Source: an uncultured Pseudomonas sp.
Lineage (GTDB): Bacteria > Pseudomonadota > Gammaproteobacteria > Pseudomonadales > Pseudomonadaceae
Reading direction: 5' to 3'
DNA: 43,253 bases
Assembly (NCBI RefSeq): GCF_946886105.1
Contig: NZ_CAMPHV010000048.1
Span: 1 to 43,253, forward strand
In this document: one piece after another, positions 8,335 to 17,190 of the stretch
How positions within the stretch are numbered: position 1 is the first letter of the stretch
How the letters are laid out: every line of letters starts with the position of its first letter
Notes under the pieces: model-generated
Database searches by the model: none
Told to the model about the DNA's origin: nothing
What the model saw: the letters and a program-made list of their open reading frames with translations, nothing else
Position numbers and translations under genes: made by a program

Positions 8335-8778
8335 CTACCAGAAGCCTGCGGGGTGACGGTTGAGCAAATGCGGCAGGGAAAGCGCGAAGGCTTTGTTGAA
8401 CAAGGTCGCCAGGTGAGTATCGATGACCTTTTGATTGACCGACGGCAATAGGCCGGCTTGGCGGCGGGTCAGGTCGCTATCGGCATAGAACTCCAGATGA
8501 ATCACGGCATGGGTCGCCATGTCGCCGATGATGCTGTAACTGCTGTAGCCCGCATCGCCGGGATGCTTGGCTCGCAAGCTGATTCGCGGTTCATCGTTCT
8601 CCAACGTCAATTCGACCAGGGCTTCGATACCGCTTGCTTGGGCGTGGCGCGCCGTTTCCTCGAAAAGCGGCAATGCGCAGCCGCGTATCGCCAATTGGAA
8701 TTGCTGAGAAAACGCCGCATCGCGTTCGGCCCGGCCGACGGCGGCCGGATGCGAGGATTCATGGTCATTACGCGCCAT
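8335..8778 (-). CDS. Hypothetical protein
   Basis: A 147-residue soluble protein with no signal peptide. I do not recognise the family. It has an acidic beta-rich middle (VELTLENDEPRISLRAKH) and a region HAVIHLEFYADSDL, suggesting a small alpha/beta fold. The start at 8778 has GGGAGAA directly upstream at suitable spacing. It converges with the PLDc_N-like gene and diverges from the small gene at 9006. Confidence 0.65.
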   Translation of the reverse strand: MARNDHESSHPAAVGRAERDAAFSQQFQLAIRGCALPLFEETARHAQASGIEALVELTLENDEPRISLRAKHPGDAGYSSYSIIGDMATHAVIHLEFYADSDLTRRQAGLLPSVNQKVIDTHLATLFNKAFALSLPHLLNRHPAGFW

Positions 8779-9005
8779 ATCTTCTCCCGGTCGATCTCCA
8801 AGGTTCGGTTGTTAGACCATGGGTCGCCGGAAACTCTCGATAAATCGAGTAGGCGAATTAACCCGCGCAGTTGAACGACGTGCAGTTGAACAGGAAGTTG
8901 CTTCGGTATAACAAAGCCCCGGGCGCTGCGACGAAAAAACATAGAACCTATTCGGTGTGGTTAATCTCTGAAGTAAGTCAGGGATTTCACGAGAGGATTA
9001 ATCCC

Positions 9006-9149
9006 ATGCCATTGCATCCGCGTATCAATAAATACGCCGTAGTCACCGACCTGAGTGGCGCGAAGGAAAAATTCGCACGAAAAATCACCGGTAATACCCG
9101 CAACCATATTCGCGAGCGCCCGAGAGCGCCTGATCGCCGCGACGAATAG
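9006..9149 (+). CDS. Short basic protein, unknown
   Basis: A 47-residue reading frame, strongly basic, with a C-terminal RERPRAPDRRDE tail. GAGAGGA lies 8-9 nt before the ATG, which argues for a real gene. The preceding 226 bases between the divergent genes hold no other frame and should contain the promoters. It is placed just upstream of the KatE-like gene. No family is recognised. Confidence 0.5.
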   Translation: MPLHPRINKYAVVTDLSGAKEKFARKITGNTRNHIRERPRAPDRRDE

Positions 9150-9227
9150 CCTGCGGTTATTAATTGCATAAGCGCAGTACAGGCGCTGTTTGCTCTGCCT
9201 GATATCTGGATTAAGGAGATATCCGAG

Positions 9228-11078
9228 ATGGCGAGGCAAACCCCGATAACCGACTGTGCTCCAGGTGTGTGCGCCGACGGCGAGTGCATAGCGGAAATAC
9301 TCGACAGTCAGCGCAAAGATATACAACTGCACCGCGCGGGCAGCGCAGAACAGGCCTTGTCTGCCGCGGCCCAGGGCTACTTCCAGCTTTACGAGCCCTT
9401 GGCGGAGCTGACCGAGGCGCGCTTCCTCAACGACCCCACTCGCAAAACCCCGGTGTTCGCGCATTTTGCCGCTGGGCCGGGGCCTGCCGGTGCTGTCGAT
9501 GCGCTGCGCGGCGCCTGTGGCTTCAGGGTGCGTTTTTATACTGTTCAAGGCCATTTCGACCTGATTGGCAGCAATCTGGCGGTGGCGCTCAGCCGCGCCG
9601 CGCCAGCGCTTGCCGATGCGCTCGCCTGGCAAGAGGCCTTGCCGTTCTCCAGTGGGCAGTCGCCGCGCGAGGCATTCTGGGATTACGTCTCCTCGGCCCC
9701 GGAAACCGCCCACGGTGTGCTGTGGCTGATGTCGGACCGGGCGCTACCGGCGTCCTACCGGGCGATGCAGGGCTTTGCCGTGCGGCGCTTGCGCCTGCTC
9801 AACGCCGAGCGCAAAAGCACCTGGGTGCAGTTCCACTGGCTTCCGCTGAGTGGGGTGTACTCGCTGGTCTGGGAGGAAGCACAACAACTCGCCGCGACCG
9901 TTCCCGATTTCAAGCGCCGGGCACTGTGGCGCGATATCGAATGGGGCTGCTACCCGGAGTGGGAGTTGGCTATCCAGGTGATCGGCGAAGAGGACATGGC
10001 GCACTACGGCTTCGATCTATGGGACCCGACCACCTTGGTTGCGCAGGAATTGGCGCCGCTGCGCAGGGTCGGCAAGTTACGGCTCAATCGCAAGCCGCAT
10101 AACGCCTTCGCCGAGGCCGAGCAGGCGACGCTTTGCGCCAGCAACCTGGTGCCTGGCATCGCGCTCGATTGCGGCCCAGCCCAGGCGCCGCGGGAAGAGT
10201 GGGCGTATACGAGCGGGATACCGCCGAGGCGGCCCGTGGTCGCTCTGTCCGATGCTTGGGGCGAGTGTCGCCGGCGCCGTGGGCCTGATCGGCGATGGTC
10301 GACATCGACTGTCTCGACGCATCCGTCCGCCGAGTGTTTCGCCCAGGCCAACCTGTTTTGGAACAGCCTGAACAGGCATGAGAAGGATCACGTCGTTGCG
10401 GCCTACAGCCTGGAACTGAGCGGCGTCGACAGGCTGCTGGTGCGCAGGCGGCAGGTGCAGGGCATTCTCGCCAATATCGACATGACCCTGGCCACCCGCG
10501 TCGCCCTAAATATCGGCGTCGCACCGCCGATGGGCCCCACTGTGAGGTCGCGACCGAGGGCGCTGCTGGCTTCGCCGGCACTGAGCCAGGCCAACATGCT
10601 GAGCGGCAGCATAGGCGCGCGCCTGGTTGCCGTGCTGATCGCCGATGGCTTCGACGCCCAGGATGTCGAGTCGATCCGCACCGCGCTGCGGCGGGAGAGG
10701 GCCAGCGCCGTGCTTATCGGGCTTACCGACGCGCCGGTGAGCGCCGCGGATGGCACCGTCCTGCTGCCCGAGGCGTCGCTGGCGAGCATGCCTTCGACGC
10801 TCTTCGATGCGTTGTTCGTGCCCGGCGGCATGGCCGCGAGCCAATGTCTGGCGCGCAACGACGATGCCCTGGCTTACCTGCTGGAGGCTTACAAGCACCT
10901 GAAAGCGATTGCGCTCTGCACGACGGCTGCACGTCTCGCCCGCGAGCTGACCCTGGAGGCTGACGAGGGTTTGCTCTGCGGCGGCACGGCGGAAGCTCTG
11001 GCCAGCGCGTTTATGGCGGCGATATCCCGGCACAGGATATGGTCGCGCGCGACGGCCGCCAGATCGATCCCGGTATAA
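9228..11078 (+). CDS. KatE-like (HPII, clade 2) catalase homologue lacking catalytic residues
   Basis: A 616-residue protein that aligns by eye with large-subunit catalase HPII along almost its whole length: GYFQLYEPLAELTEARF, KTPVFAHF, DLIGSN, FWDYVSSAPET, MSDRALPASYRAMQGF, DFKRRALW, VGKLRLNRKP, NLVPG, and a C-terminal class-I glutamine-amidotransferase-like domain (VAVLIADGFDAQDVES). True HPII has about 750 residues, and this copy is shorter at the N-terminus and centre. The active site is altered: distal His is Gln42, its partner Asn is Ser115, and proximal Arg is Glu323, while the haem-ligand Tyr seems kept (Y327). The reading frame is intact and has AAGGAG 9 nt upstream. Catalase activity is unlikely; a structural, haem-binding or regulatory role is inference. 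Confidence 0.8.
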   Translation: MARQTPITDCAPGVCADGECIAEILDSQRKDIQLHRAGSAEQALSAAAQGYFQLYEPLAELTEARFLNDPTRKTPVFAHFAAGPGPAGAVDALRGACGFRVRFYTVQGHFDLIGSNLAVALSRAAPALADALAWQEALPFSSGQSPREAFWDYVSSAPETAHGVLWLMSDRALPASYRAMQGFAVRRLRLLNAERKSTWVQFHWLPLSGVYSLVWEEAQQLAATVPDFKRRALWRDIEWGCYPEWELAIQVIGEEDMAHYGFDLWDPTTLVAQELAPLRRVGKLRLNRKPHNAFAEAEQATLCASNLVPGIALDCGPAQAPREEWAYTSGIPPRRPVVALSDAWGECRRRRGPDRRWSTSTVSTHPSAECFAQANLFWNSLNRHEKDHVVAAYSLELSGVDRLLVRRRQVQGILANIDMTLATRVALNIGVAPPMGPTVRSRPRALLASPALSQANMLSGSIGARLVAVLIADGFDAQDVESIRTALRRERASAVLIGLTDAPVSAADGTVLLPEASLASMPSTLFDALFVPGGMAASQCLARNDDALAYLLEAYKHLKAIALCTTAARLARELTLEADEGLLCGGTAEALASAFMAAISRHRIWSRATAARSIPV

Positions 11079-11470
11079 GGCCCCTACACGGCCGTTCGTT
11101 CAGGGCTAGCCCGGATGCAATCCGGGGAGGGGTATTCCCCGGATTGCGCTGGCGCTTATTCGGAGTACCGGTCCATATCGGCAGGGAAACAGGCCGGGAA
11201 CTGCACTGCAATGCGCCCGCCCGGGCCGTCCACGCAAAATTACTAAAACCTCCAAACCCGACGGCAGTCGAATCAGGTACAGCTCGGGTAATCGGAGGTG
11301 TGTCGTATGAATTTTTTATGTGTGATTGGCGGTTGTAGCTGGACCGAGAGTTCCCGTGTATCCATGGGCAATGAGATGCTGCTGCATCACTGCTGCAGCC
11401 GATGCGGTGCTCATCGCTATCTGCTCGATAGCATGCGGGTCGAGACGGCGGCCCTGCTTGGAAATGGAGC
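11079..11470. other. Intergenic region, 392 bases
   Basis: No supported gene. It contains the hairpin repeat at 11104-11160 close to the end of the KatE-like gene, and the presumed promoter of the MgtC gene further right. A few short frames between 11289 and 11470 have no ribosome site and look random. Confidence 0.6.
11104..11160. repeat. Dispersed hairpin repeat
   Basis: GCAATCCGGGGA at 11117-11128 and its exact complement at 11136-11147 make a 12-bp stem with a 7-nt loop. It is followed by GCGCTTATTCGG, also found near 265-285. Another member lies at 15982-16059. Placed 25 bases after the KatE-like stop, it may end or stabilise that transcript. Confidence 0.7.
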
Positions 11471-11968
11471 ATGAGTTCCTGGCAAACCATCCAAGCCACT
11501 ATCCTCAACGAGTTCTCCGACCTGATCGAGGTCGAATACACAACGCGGGTCAGCGTGCGTTTGTTGTTGGCGGCGATATTGGGTGGTTTATTGGGCTACG
11601 AGCGCGAAACCCATGGCAAAGCGGCGGGTCTGCGTACTCATATGCTGGTGGCCATAGGTTCCGCGCTCTTCGTATTGGTGCCCGAATTGTCCGGTGCCGA
11701 ACACGATGCCATGAGCCGGGTGATTCAAGGCGTCATCGCCGGCATCGGCTTCCTCGGCGCCGGCACCATTCTCAAAGGTCACCGGGAAACCGAGGTGCAG
11801 GGGCTGACCACCGCCGCGGGTATCTGGTTGACCGCGGCCATCGGTATCACCGTCGGATTGGGCCAGGAAGCCACCGCCGTCTTGGGCACTTTGTTGGCGT
11901 TATTCGTTCTCAACTTTGTGCCCCATGTCATCGATCGTTTGCAGGCCCGAAAAAATCCTCCTCCTTGA
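11471..11968 (+). CDS. MgtC/SapB family inner-membrane protein
   Basis: A 165-residue protein with four to five hydrophobic helices. Family hallmarks are seen: VRLLLAAILGGLLGYERE near the N-terminus, the GLRTHMLVAIGSALF segment, and GVIAGIGFLGAGTI followed by GLTTAAGIWLTAAIG. MgtC-type proteins are linked to growth at low magnesium, acid stress and modulation of ATP synthase; the short form here lacks the C-terminal cytosolic domain. The start at 11471 is preceded by TGGAGC. It is followed after about 50 bases by a small unknown gene. Confidence 0.88.
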   Translation: MSSWQTIQATILNEFSDLIEVEYTTRVSVRLLLAAILGGLLGYERETHGKAAGLRTHMLVAIGSALFVLVPELSGAEHDAMSRVIQGVIAGIGFLGAGTILKGHRETEVQGLTTAAGIWLTAAIGITVGLGQEATAVLGTLLALFVLNFVPHVIDRLQARKNPPP

Positions 11969-12017
11969 CATGGGTACGCTCGCTATTGCGATGCCGTCGG
12001 GCCCGTAAGGAGTGTTT

Positions 12018-12260
12018 ATGTTCAAAGAATTCAAGCATTACACCGCTTGGACGGATGCGATGAAGAGCGAGCGGGGCTACATCGGTTTGATCGAGTATCA
12101 ACCCAAGTGCCCCGGGGCCAGCGTGCATGTGCTTTGGGTGATTTCGCCCGGCTGCATGTGCGCCGATGCCGCGGAAACGGCGGCGGACCGGATGCTCAAG
12201 GAAATTTGCGATATCAGCGTCGTCGGCCGGGTCATCTACAGCGACGGCATCATGCTCTGA
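12018..12260 (+). CDS. Small hypothetical protein
   Basis: An 80-residue protein of unknown family. It holds three cysteines, two of them in GCMCAD, and appears soluble. The ATG at 12018 has TAAGGAGT immediately upstream; the GTG at 12012 lies within that site and is rejected. It sits 54 bases before ku on the same strand, so co-transcription with the NHEJ genes is possible, but nothing in the sequence ties it to repair. Confidence 0.65.
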   Translation: MFKEFKHYTAWTDAMKSERGYIGLIEYQPKCPGASVHVLWVISPGCMCADAAETAADRMLKEICDISVVGRVIYSDGIML

Positions 12261-12314
12261 CGCTGGCGGCGGTCATCCGCTCACGGCCACACGCAGCGAT
12301 AAAGGTAAACGACG

Positions 12315-13193
12315 ATGGCACGAGCACTGTGGAAAGGTGCGATCAGCTTCGGCTTGGTGCACATTCCCGTGGCCCTGGTCTCGGCCACGACCTCCCAAGG
12401 GATCGACTTCGACTGGTTGGACCAGCGCAGCATGCAGCCGGTGGGGTACAAGCGGGTCAATAAGGTCAGCGGCGAAGAGGTGGCCAGGGACGATATCGTC
12501 AAAGGCGTGGAGATCGATGACGGCCGCTACGTGATCATCAGCGAAGAGGAGATTCGCGCGGCCCATCCGAAGTCGACCCAGAGCATCGATATCTTCGCCT
12601 TTATCGAACGCGAACAGATCCCCGTCACCCATATCGAAAAACCCTATTACCTGGCGCCCGATAAACGCGGCGAGAAGGTCTACGCATTGCTTCGCGAAAC
12701 CCTGCGCGGCACCGACAAAGTGGCGCTCGCGCGGGTGGTGTTGCACAGCAAACAGCACTTGGCGGCGGTATTGCCGCAGGAAGACGCCATGGTGCTGCTG
12801 ATCCTGCGCTGGCCCGCGGAAGTGCGCGGTCTGGATTACCTGGAACTGGGCAGCAAGGTGCGCGATGTCGAACTGGCCAAGGGCGAACTCGACATGGCCA
12901 AACGCCTGGTCGAGGACATGGTCGCGAGCTGGGACCCGCAGGCGTACCACGACACCTTCGAAGAAAAGATCATGCAACTGGTCGACGAAAAAGCGCGCAA
13001 GGGCAAGGTCGAAGAGATCGAGGCGCCGGCCGACGAGCCGGCGCGCGCCAGCGCCGATATCTACGACCTGACCGAACTACTCAAACGCAGCCTGAGCGGC
13101 GCCAAGGGCCAAACCGAAGGCGCCGACGCCGCGCGCCCGGGCAAAGCCGGCAAAAGCCCGCGCAAGAAGTCGACGAAAACCGCGAACCGCTGA
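12315..13193 (+). CDS. ku: Ku protein, bacterial NHEJ end-binding
   Basis: A 292-residue homodimeric DNA-end-binding protein that recruits ligase D to double-strand breaks. The N-terminal ALWKGAISFGLVHIPVAL is diagnostic. The core bridge/barrel follows (GYKRVNKVSGEEV, VTHIEKPYYLAPDKRGEKVY, ARVVLHSKQHLAAVLP), and the C-terminus is a Lys-rich tail (about 260-292) typical of longer bacterial Ku proteins that bind DNA and LigD. The start has AAAGGTAA upstream. The gene is followed after 22 bases by ligD, so the two form a complete minimal NHEJ operon. Confidence 0.96.
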   Translation: MARALWKGAISFGLVHIPVALVSATTSQGIDFDWLDQRSMQPVGYKRVNKVSGEEVARDDIVKGVEIDDGRYVIISEEEIRAAHPKSTQSIDIFAFIEREQIPVTHIEKPYYLAPDKRGEKVYALLRETLRGTDKVALARVVLHSKQHLAAVLPQEDAMVLLILRWPAEVRGLDYLELGSKVRDVELAKGELDMAKRLVEDMVASWDPQAYHDTFEEKIMQLVDEKARKGKVEEIEAPADEPARASADIYDLTELLKRSLSGAKGQTEGADAARPGKAGKSPRKKSTKTANR

Positions 13194-13215
13194 ATGCCGC
13201 GCAAGGATTCCCCAC

Positions 13216-15843
13216 ATGGCCGAGCCATCGAGCGAATACAACCGCAAACGCAATTTTCAGATCACCAGCGAGCCACCCGAGCGCCCCAGACGGGGGCGGA
13301 AAAGAAGCCCCGGCGAGTCCCTGCGCTTCGTCGTGCAAAAGCACGCCGCGCGCAACCTGCATTACGATTTCCGCCTGGAGCTGGACGGCACCCTGAAGAG
13401 CTGGGCGGTGCCCAAAGGCCCGAGCCTCGACCCCAAGGACAAGCGTCTGGCGGTGCAGGTCGAGGACCATCCGCTGGACTACGCCGATTTCGAAGGCCGC
13501 ATCCCCGAGGGCCAATACGGCGCGGGGCAGGTGATCGTCTGGGACCAGGGCATCTGGCAACCCCATGGCGACCCCGAAGCGGCCTATCGCGCCGGCAAGC
13601 TCAAATTCACCTTGATCGGCGAGAAGCTGGCTGGCGACTGGACCCTGGTGCGCACCCGCCTGCCCGGCAGTGGCGGTAAGCAGCAATGGTTGCTGATCAA
13701 GGAACGCGACCAGCTCGCCAAGCCCGCCGAGCAGTACGACATCACCGAAGCGCAGCCGCAAAGCGTGCTCAGCGGTACCTTGATCGCAACGGGCAAAGCC
13801 GCGAAGGCCGCCAAGGCCGAACCGGCGAAGCGGGCGATCGAAGCCCGGGCGCAGCCAGCGCCAAGCACACCGCAGCCGGCTGCCGGCGGCATACCGGCGC
13901 AACTGTTGCCCGAGTTGGCCACCTTGGTGGCGCAGCCGCCCAGCGGCAATTGGCTCTACGAGATCAAATTCGACGGCTACCGCATGCTCGCGCGCATCGC
14001 CGACGACGAGGTACGCCTGTTCACCCGTAACGGCAACGACTGGACCGAGCGTTTGCCGCTGCAGGCCGCGGCGATCAAGATGCTCGGCCTGCACGACAGT
14101 TGGCTCGACGGCGAAGTGGTGGCGCTCGACGAACGCGGCCTGCCGGACTTTCAGACGTTGCAGAGCGCCTTCGAAATCGGCCGCAGCCACAACATTCTCT
14201 ACTACCTGTTCGATGCGCCTTTCCTGCGCGGCCTGGATCTACGCTCACGCCCGGTGGAGGAGCGCCGCGCGGAGCTGGAGAAGGTGCTCAGCGGGGCGAA
14301 ACCGCGCGGCTTGTTGCGCTTTTCCGAGGCGTTCGCCAGCGAGCACCGCGACGTGATTAAAAGCGCCTGCGCCTTATCCCTGGAAGGTTTGATCGGCAAA
14401 CGCATCGGCAGCCCCTACGTCAGCCGGCGCAGCACCGATTGGATCAAGCTCAAGTGCCGTTTGCGCCAGGAATTCGTGGTCGTCGGCTACACCGCACCGA
14501 AGGGTAGCCGTAGCGGTTTCGGCGCGCTGTTGCTGGCGGTCAACCAGCAACCCGGCAAGCCCGGCCTGCGCTATGCCGGGCGGGTCGGCAGCGGCTTCGA
14601 TCAACGCACCCTCACACAGATGCACGCGCAGCTGCGCGAGTTGCAATGTGATCGTTCCGCGCTCGAGCAGCCGCTGCAAGGCGCCTTGGCGCGTGGCGTG
14701 CATTGGCTGCAGCCGCGGCTGGTCGCCGAAGTGGAGTTCGCCGAATGGACGCGCGAAGGCCTGGTGCGCCAGGCCACTTTTATCGCCTTGCGCAGCGACA
14801 AAGCGCCAAGCGAGATCGTTCGCGAACGCCCGCGTTCGCCCGCCGAACTGCCGCCGGCCGGCCATGACAGGGAGGACAGGGCCATGCAGGACGACATAAC
14901 ACCGAGCAAAACCGGCAAACCGGCGGGCAAGGCCCGTGGCCGAGGGCGGGTCAGCGTTGCCGGCGTCGCCATCAGCAGCCCGGAGCGGCTGATCGATGCC
15001 CAGAGCGGTACGCGCAAACTCGAGCTGGCGCAGTTCTACGCCCAGCTCGGCGACTGGATCATGCCGCACCTGCGCAAGCGTCCGGTGTCGTTACTGCGCG
15101 CCCCCGACGGCGTGGCGGGCGAGCAGTTTTTCCAGAAGCACGCCGAACACATGAACATTCCCAATATCCACCACCTGCCCCAGGAGCTCGACCCCGGGCA
15201 TGCGCGCCTGATGGAGATCGGCAAGCTGTCGGCATTGATTGGCGCGGTGCAGATGGGCGCCATCGAACTGCACACCTGGGGCGCCAACAGCGACCGTATC
15301 GAAACCCCGGATCGCCTGGTGCTCGACCTCGATCCCGACCCGGCGCTGCCCTGGCGCAGCATGCTCGAAGCGACCCATTTGTGCCTGTCGGTGCTCGACG
15401 AACTGGGCCTCGACAGCTACCTGAAAACCAGCGGCGGCAAGGGCATTCACCTGATAGTGCCGTTGGCCAGACACGCCGGTTGGAAAGAGATCAAAGCCTT
15501 CGCCAAGGCGATTTCGCAATTTATGGCCAGGCAGATCCCCGAACGTTTCAGCGCCAAGATGGGCGCGAAGAACCGTATCGGCAAAATCTTCGTCGACTAC
15601 CTGCGCAACCAACGCGGCGCCAGCACGGTGGCCGCTTATTCGGTGCGCGCACGCCCCGGCTTGCCGGTTTCGGTGCCAATCCGCCGCGACGAACTGGACA
15701 GCCTGGACAGCGCCCAGCAATGGCATATCGGCAACCTGCTCGAACGCCTCACCAACCTACGGGACGACCCCTGGGCGGGCTACAGCAACCGCCAGCGCAT
15801 CAGCCGGGCGATGTGGGAAAAGCTTGGCGGTGAAGGAGGGTAG
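13216..15843 (+). CDS. ligD: Multifunctional DNA ligase D (phosphoesterase-ligase-polymerase)
   Basis: An 875-residue NHEJ enzyme with three domains in the order seen in Pseudomonas. The 3'-phosphoesterase is at about 40-170 (HAARNLHYDFRLELDG, EGRIPEGQYGAG). The ATP-dependent ligase is at about 225-540, with adenylated lysine K251 in KFDGYR, motif SWLDGEVVALD and motif V DWIKLKC. The archaeo-eukaryotic-primase-type polymerase is at about 590-860, with catalytic DLDPD (D704, D706) and TSGGKGIHL. It trims, fills and seals breaks held by Ku. The ATG at 13216 has AAGGA 8 nt upstream. A variable linker rich in Ala and Lys (about 195-230) joins the first two domains. All catalytic motifs look intact. 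Confidence 0.96.
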   Translation: MAEPSSEYNRKRNFQITSEPPERPRRGRKRSPGESLRFVVQKHAARNLHYDFRLELDGTLKSWAVPKGPSLDPKDKRLAVQVEDHPLDYADFEGRIPEGQYGAGQVIVWDQGIWQPHGDPEAAYRAGKLKFTLIGEKLAGDWTLVRTRLPGSGGKQQWLLIKERDQLAKPAEQYDITEAQPQSVLSGTLIATGKAAKAAKAEPAKRAIEARAQPAPSTPQPAAGGIPAQLLPELATLVAQPPSGNWLYEIKFDGYRMLARIADDEVRLFTRNGNDWTERLPLQAAAIKMLGLHDSWLDGEVVALDERGLPDFQTLQSAFEIGRSHNILYYLFDAPFLRGLDLRSRPVEERRAELEKVLSGAKPRGLLRFSEAFASEHRDVIKSACALSLEGLIGKRIGSPYVSRRSTDWIKLKCRLRQEFVVVGYTAPKGSRSGFGALLLAVNQQPGKPGLRYAGRVGSGFDQRTLTQMHAQLRELQCDRSALEQPLQGALARGVHWLQPRLVAEVEFAEWTREGLVRQATFIALRSDKAPSEIVRERPRSPAELPPAGHDREDRAMQDDITPSKTGKPAGKARGRGRVSVAGVAISSPERLIDAQSGTRKLELAQFYAQLGDWIMPHLRKRPVSLLRAPDGVAGEQFFQKHAEHMNIPNIHHLPQELDPGHARLMEIGKLSALIGAVQMGAIELHTWGANSDRIETPDRLVLDLDPDPALPWRSMLEATHLCLSVLDELGLDSYLKTSGGKGIHLIVPLARHAGWKEIKAFAKAISQFMARQIPERFSAKMGAKNRIGKIFVDYLRNQRGASTVAAYSVRARPGLPVSVPIRRDELDSLDSAQQWHIGNLLERLTNLRDDPWAGYSNRQRISRAMWEKLGGEGG

Positions 15844-15911
15844 AAGCGGAGCGCAGCCTGTAGCTCGGTGGGAGGCGCTTCAGCGGCGACAGGCATCGGT
15901 GCCTAAACCCT

Positions 15912-15972
15912 CGTAGGGTGCGCGCGCACCAAGACCAATATTGGTGCCTGGTGCGCATGGCGCACCCTACGG
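15912..15972. repeat. Inverted repeat with CGTAGGGTGCGC arms
   Basis: CGTAGGGTGCGC at 15912-15923 pairs with GCGCACCCTACG ending near 15971. The centre holds a second palindrome (ACCAATATTGGT). This is a dispersed intergenic element common in some Pseudomonas groups. It follows ligD and may act as a transcript end. Confidence 0.75.
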
Positions 15973-15981
15973 ATTGCGCCC

Positions 15982-16059
15982 GTAGCCTGGATAAGCGCAG
16001 CGCAATCCGGGGATGGGTATTACGGCCAGCAGCGATGCCCCGGATTGCATCCAGGCTAC
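15982..16059. repeat. Inverted repeat, GTAGCCTGGAT...ATCCAGGCTAC
   Basis: The outer arms GTAGCCTGGAT (15982-15992) and ATCCAGGCTAC (16049-16059), and the inner arms GCAATCCGGGG / CCCCGGATTGC, make a long imperfect hairpin. It is the same family as the elements at 11104 and near 252-285. With the neighbouring repeat it fills most of the 305-base gap between ligD and the SDR gene; no gene is seen in that gap. Confidence 0.75.
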
Positions 16060-16148
16060 AAAGCGGATAAGCGAACGACAATTCACCCTGAACCTACTCC
16101 CGCCTGGCTCAGTCCTGAGAGAAAGGCATACCACGGGAGGAGAACGCC

Positions 16149-17006
16149 ATGACCGAGAAGCAAACCCTGCCGCCGCAGCATCAGGATCATCGTCCGGGTA
16201 GTGAGGCGCAGATGCATCCGCAACCGGTGTATATCAGCGACGACTACAAGTCCGCCGGTAAGTTGGCCGGCAAGGTGGCGATCGTCACCGGCGCGGACAG
16301 CGGCATCGGCCGCGCCGTGGCCGTGCATTTCGCCAAGGAGGGCGCCAATGTCGTGCTGCTGTATCTCAACGAGCACGAGGACGCCGAGCTGACCCGCAGC
16401 GAAGTGGAGAAGTGCAACGTCGAGGCGCTGTTGCATGCCGGCGACGTGGCCAGCGAGCGGTTCTGTCGTGAGGTGGTGGCGGATACGCTGAACACCTGGG
16501 GCAGGGTGGATATTCTGGTCAATAACGCCGGCGAGCAGCACCCGCAGAAGAACCTCGAAGACATCAGCGAAGAGCAGTGGGAGCGCACCTTTCGCACCAA
16601 TATCTTCGCCATGTTCCAGCTCACCAAGGCGGTGCTGCCGCACCTGCAGGCCGGTGCCAGCATCATCAACACCACCTCGATCACCGCCTACAAGGGCAAC
16701 CCGACGCTGCTCGATTATTCCTCGACCAAGGGCGCGATCACCTCGTTCACCCGCTCCCTGGCGATCAACCTGGCGCCGCGCGGTATCCGGGTCAACGCGG
16801 TAGCGCCGGGGCCGATCTGGACGCCCTTGATTCCCTCGACGTTCAGCCCCGACACCGTGGCCAGCTTCGGCGCCAGCACACCGATGCAGCGCCCCGGGCA
16901 ACCGGCGGAAGTGGCGCCGGCTTACGTCTACCTGGCGTGCAGCGATTCTTCCTATGTCGCCGGCCAGGTCATCCACATCAATGGCGGCAGCGTGGTCAAT
17001 GGCTGA
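16149..17006 (+). CDS. SDR family oxidoreductase (YghA/general-stress type)
   Basis: A 285-residue NAD(P)-dependent short-chain dehydrogenase with an extra N-terminal arm of about 40 residues, typical of the YghA/GSP39 subgroup found in stress loci. The dinucleotide motif TGADSGIG is at about 49-56, followed by NNAG, catalytic Ser in NTTSITAY and the YSSTK catalytic Tyr-Lys. The start at 16149 has GGGAGGAG upstream. The true substrate is unknown. It precedes the glucan operon by 184 bases. Confidence 0.9.
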   Translation: MTEKQTLPPQHQDHRPGSEAQMHPQPVYISDDYKSAGKLAGKVAIVTGADSGIGRAVAVHFAKEGANVVLLYLNEHEDAELTRSEVEKCNVEALLHAGDVASERFCREVVADTLNTWGRVDILVNNAGEQHPQKNLEDISEEQWERTFRTNIFAMFQLTKAVLPHLQAGASIINTTSITAYKGNPTLLDYSSTKGAITSFTRSLAINLAPRGIRVNAVAPGPIWTPLIPSTFSPDTVASFGASTPMQRPGQPAEVAPAYVYLACSDSSYVAGQVIHINGGSVVNG

Positions 17007-17190
17007 GCCGCGCCGCGTGCGCCAGCCCACAGGCCAAAAAGCCTGAACTTTTGCGCGGCGCCCGGGCTCGGAAGTTACAGGGGCGCGCTTACTCGCGCGC
17101 CCATCCCCGCGAGGCTTGAAGGCTTGGGAGCATCAGTGCGACCCGGTGGGGATTCATTTGCGGCTGCCGGAAGTGAGGAGTCCCACCGCT

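Noticed and set aside
10190..10340. Possible frameshift in the KatE-like gene where the conserved post-Tyr region is missing
   Set aside because: The other forward frame visible there does not restore catalase motifs, and catalase-like sequence resumes in the original frame, so an in-frame deletion and divergence fit better.
17116..17190. 25-codon N-terminal extension of GlgE
   Set aside because: No ribosome site before it, while GAGGAG precedes the ATG at 17191; the added residues do not resemble the family.
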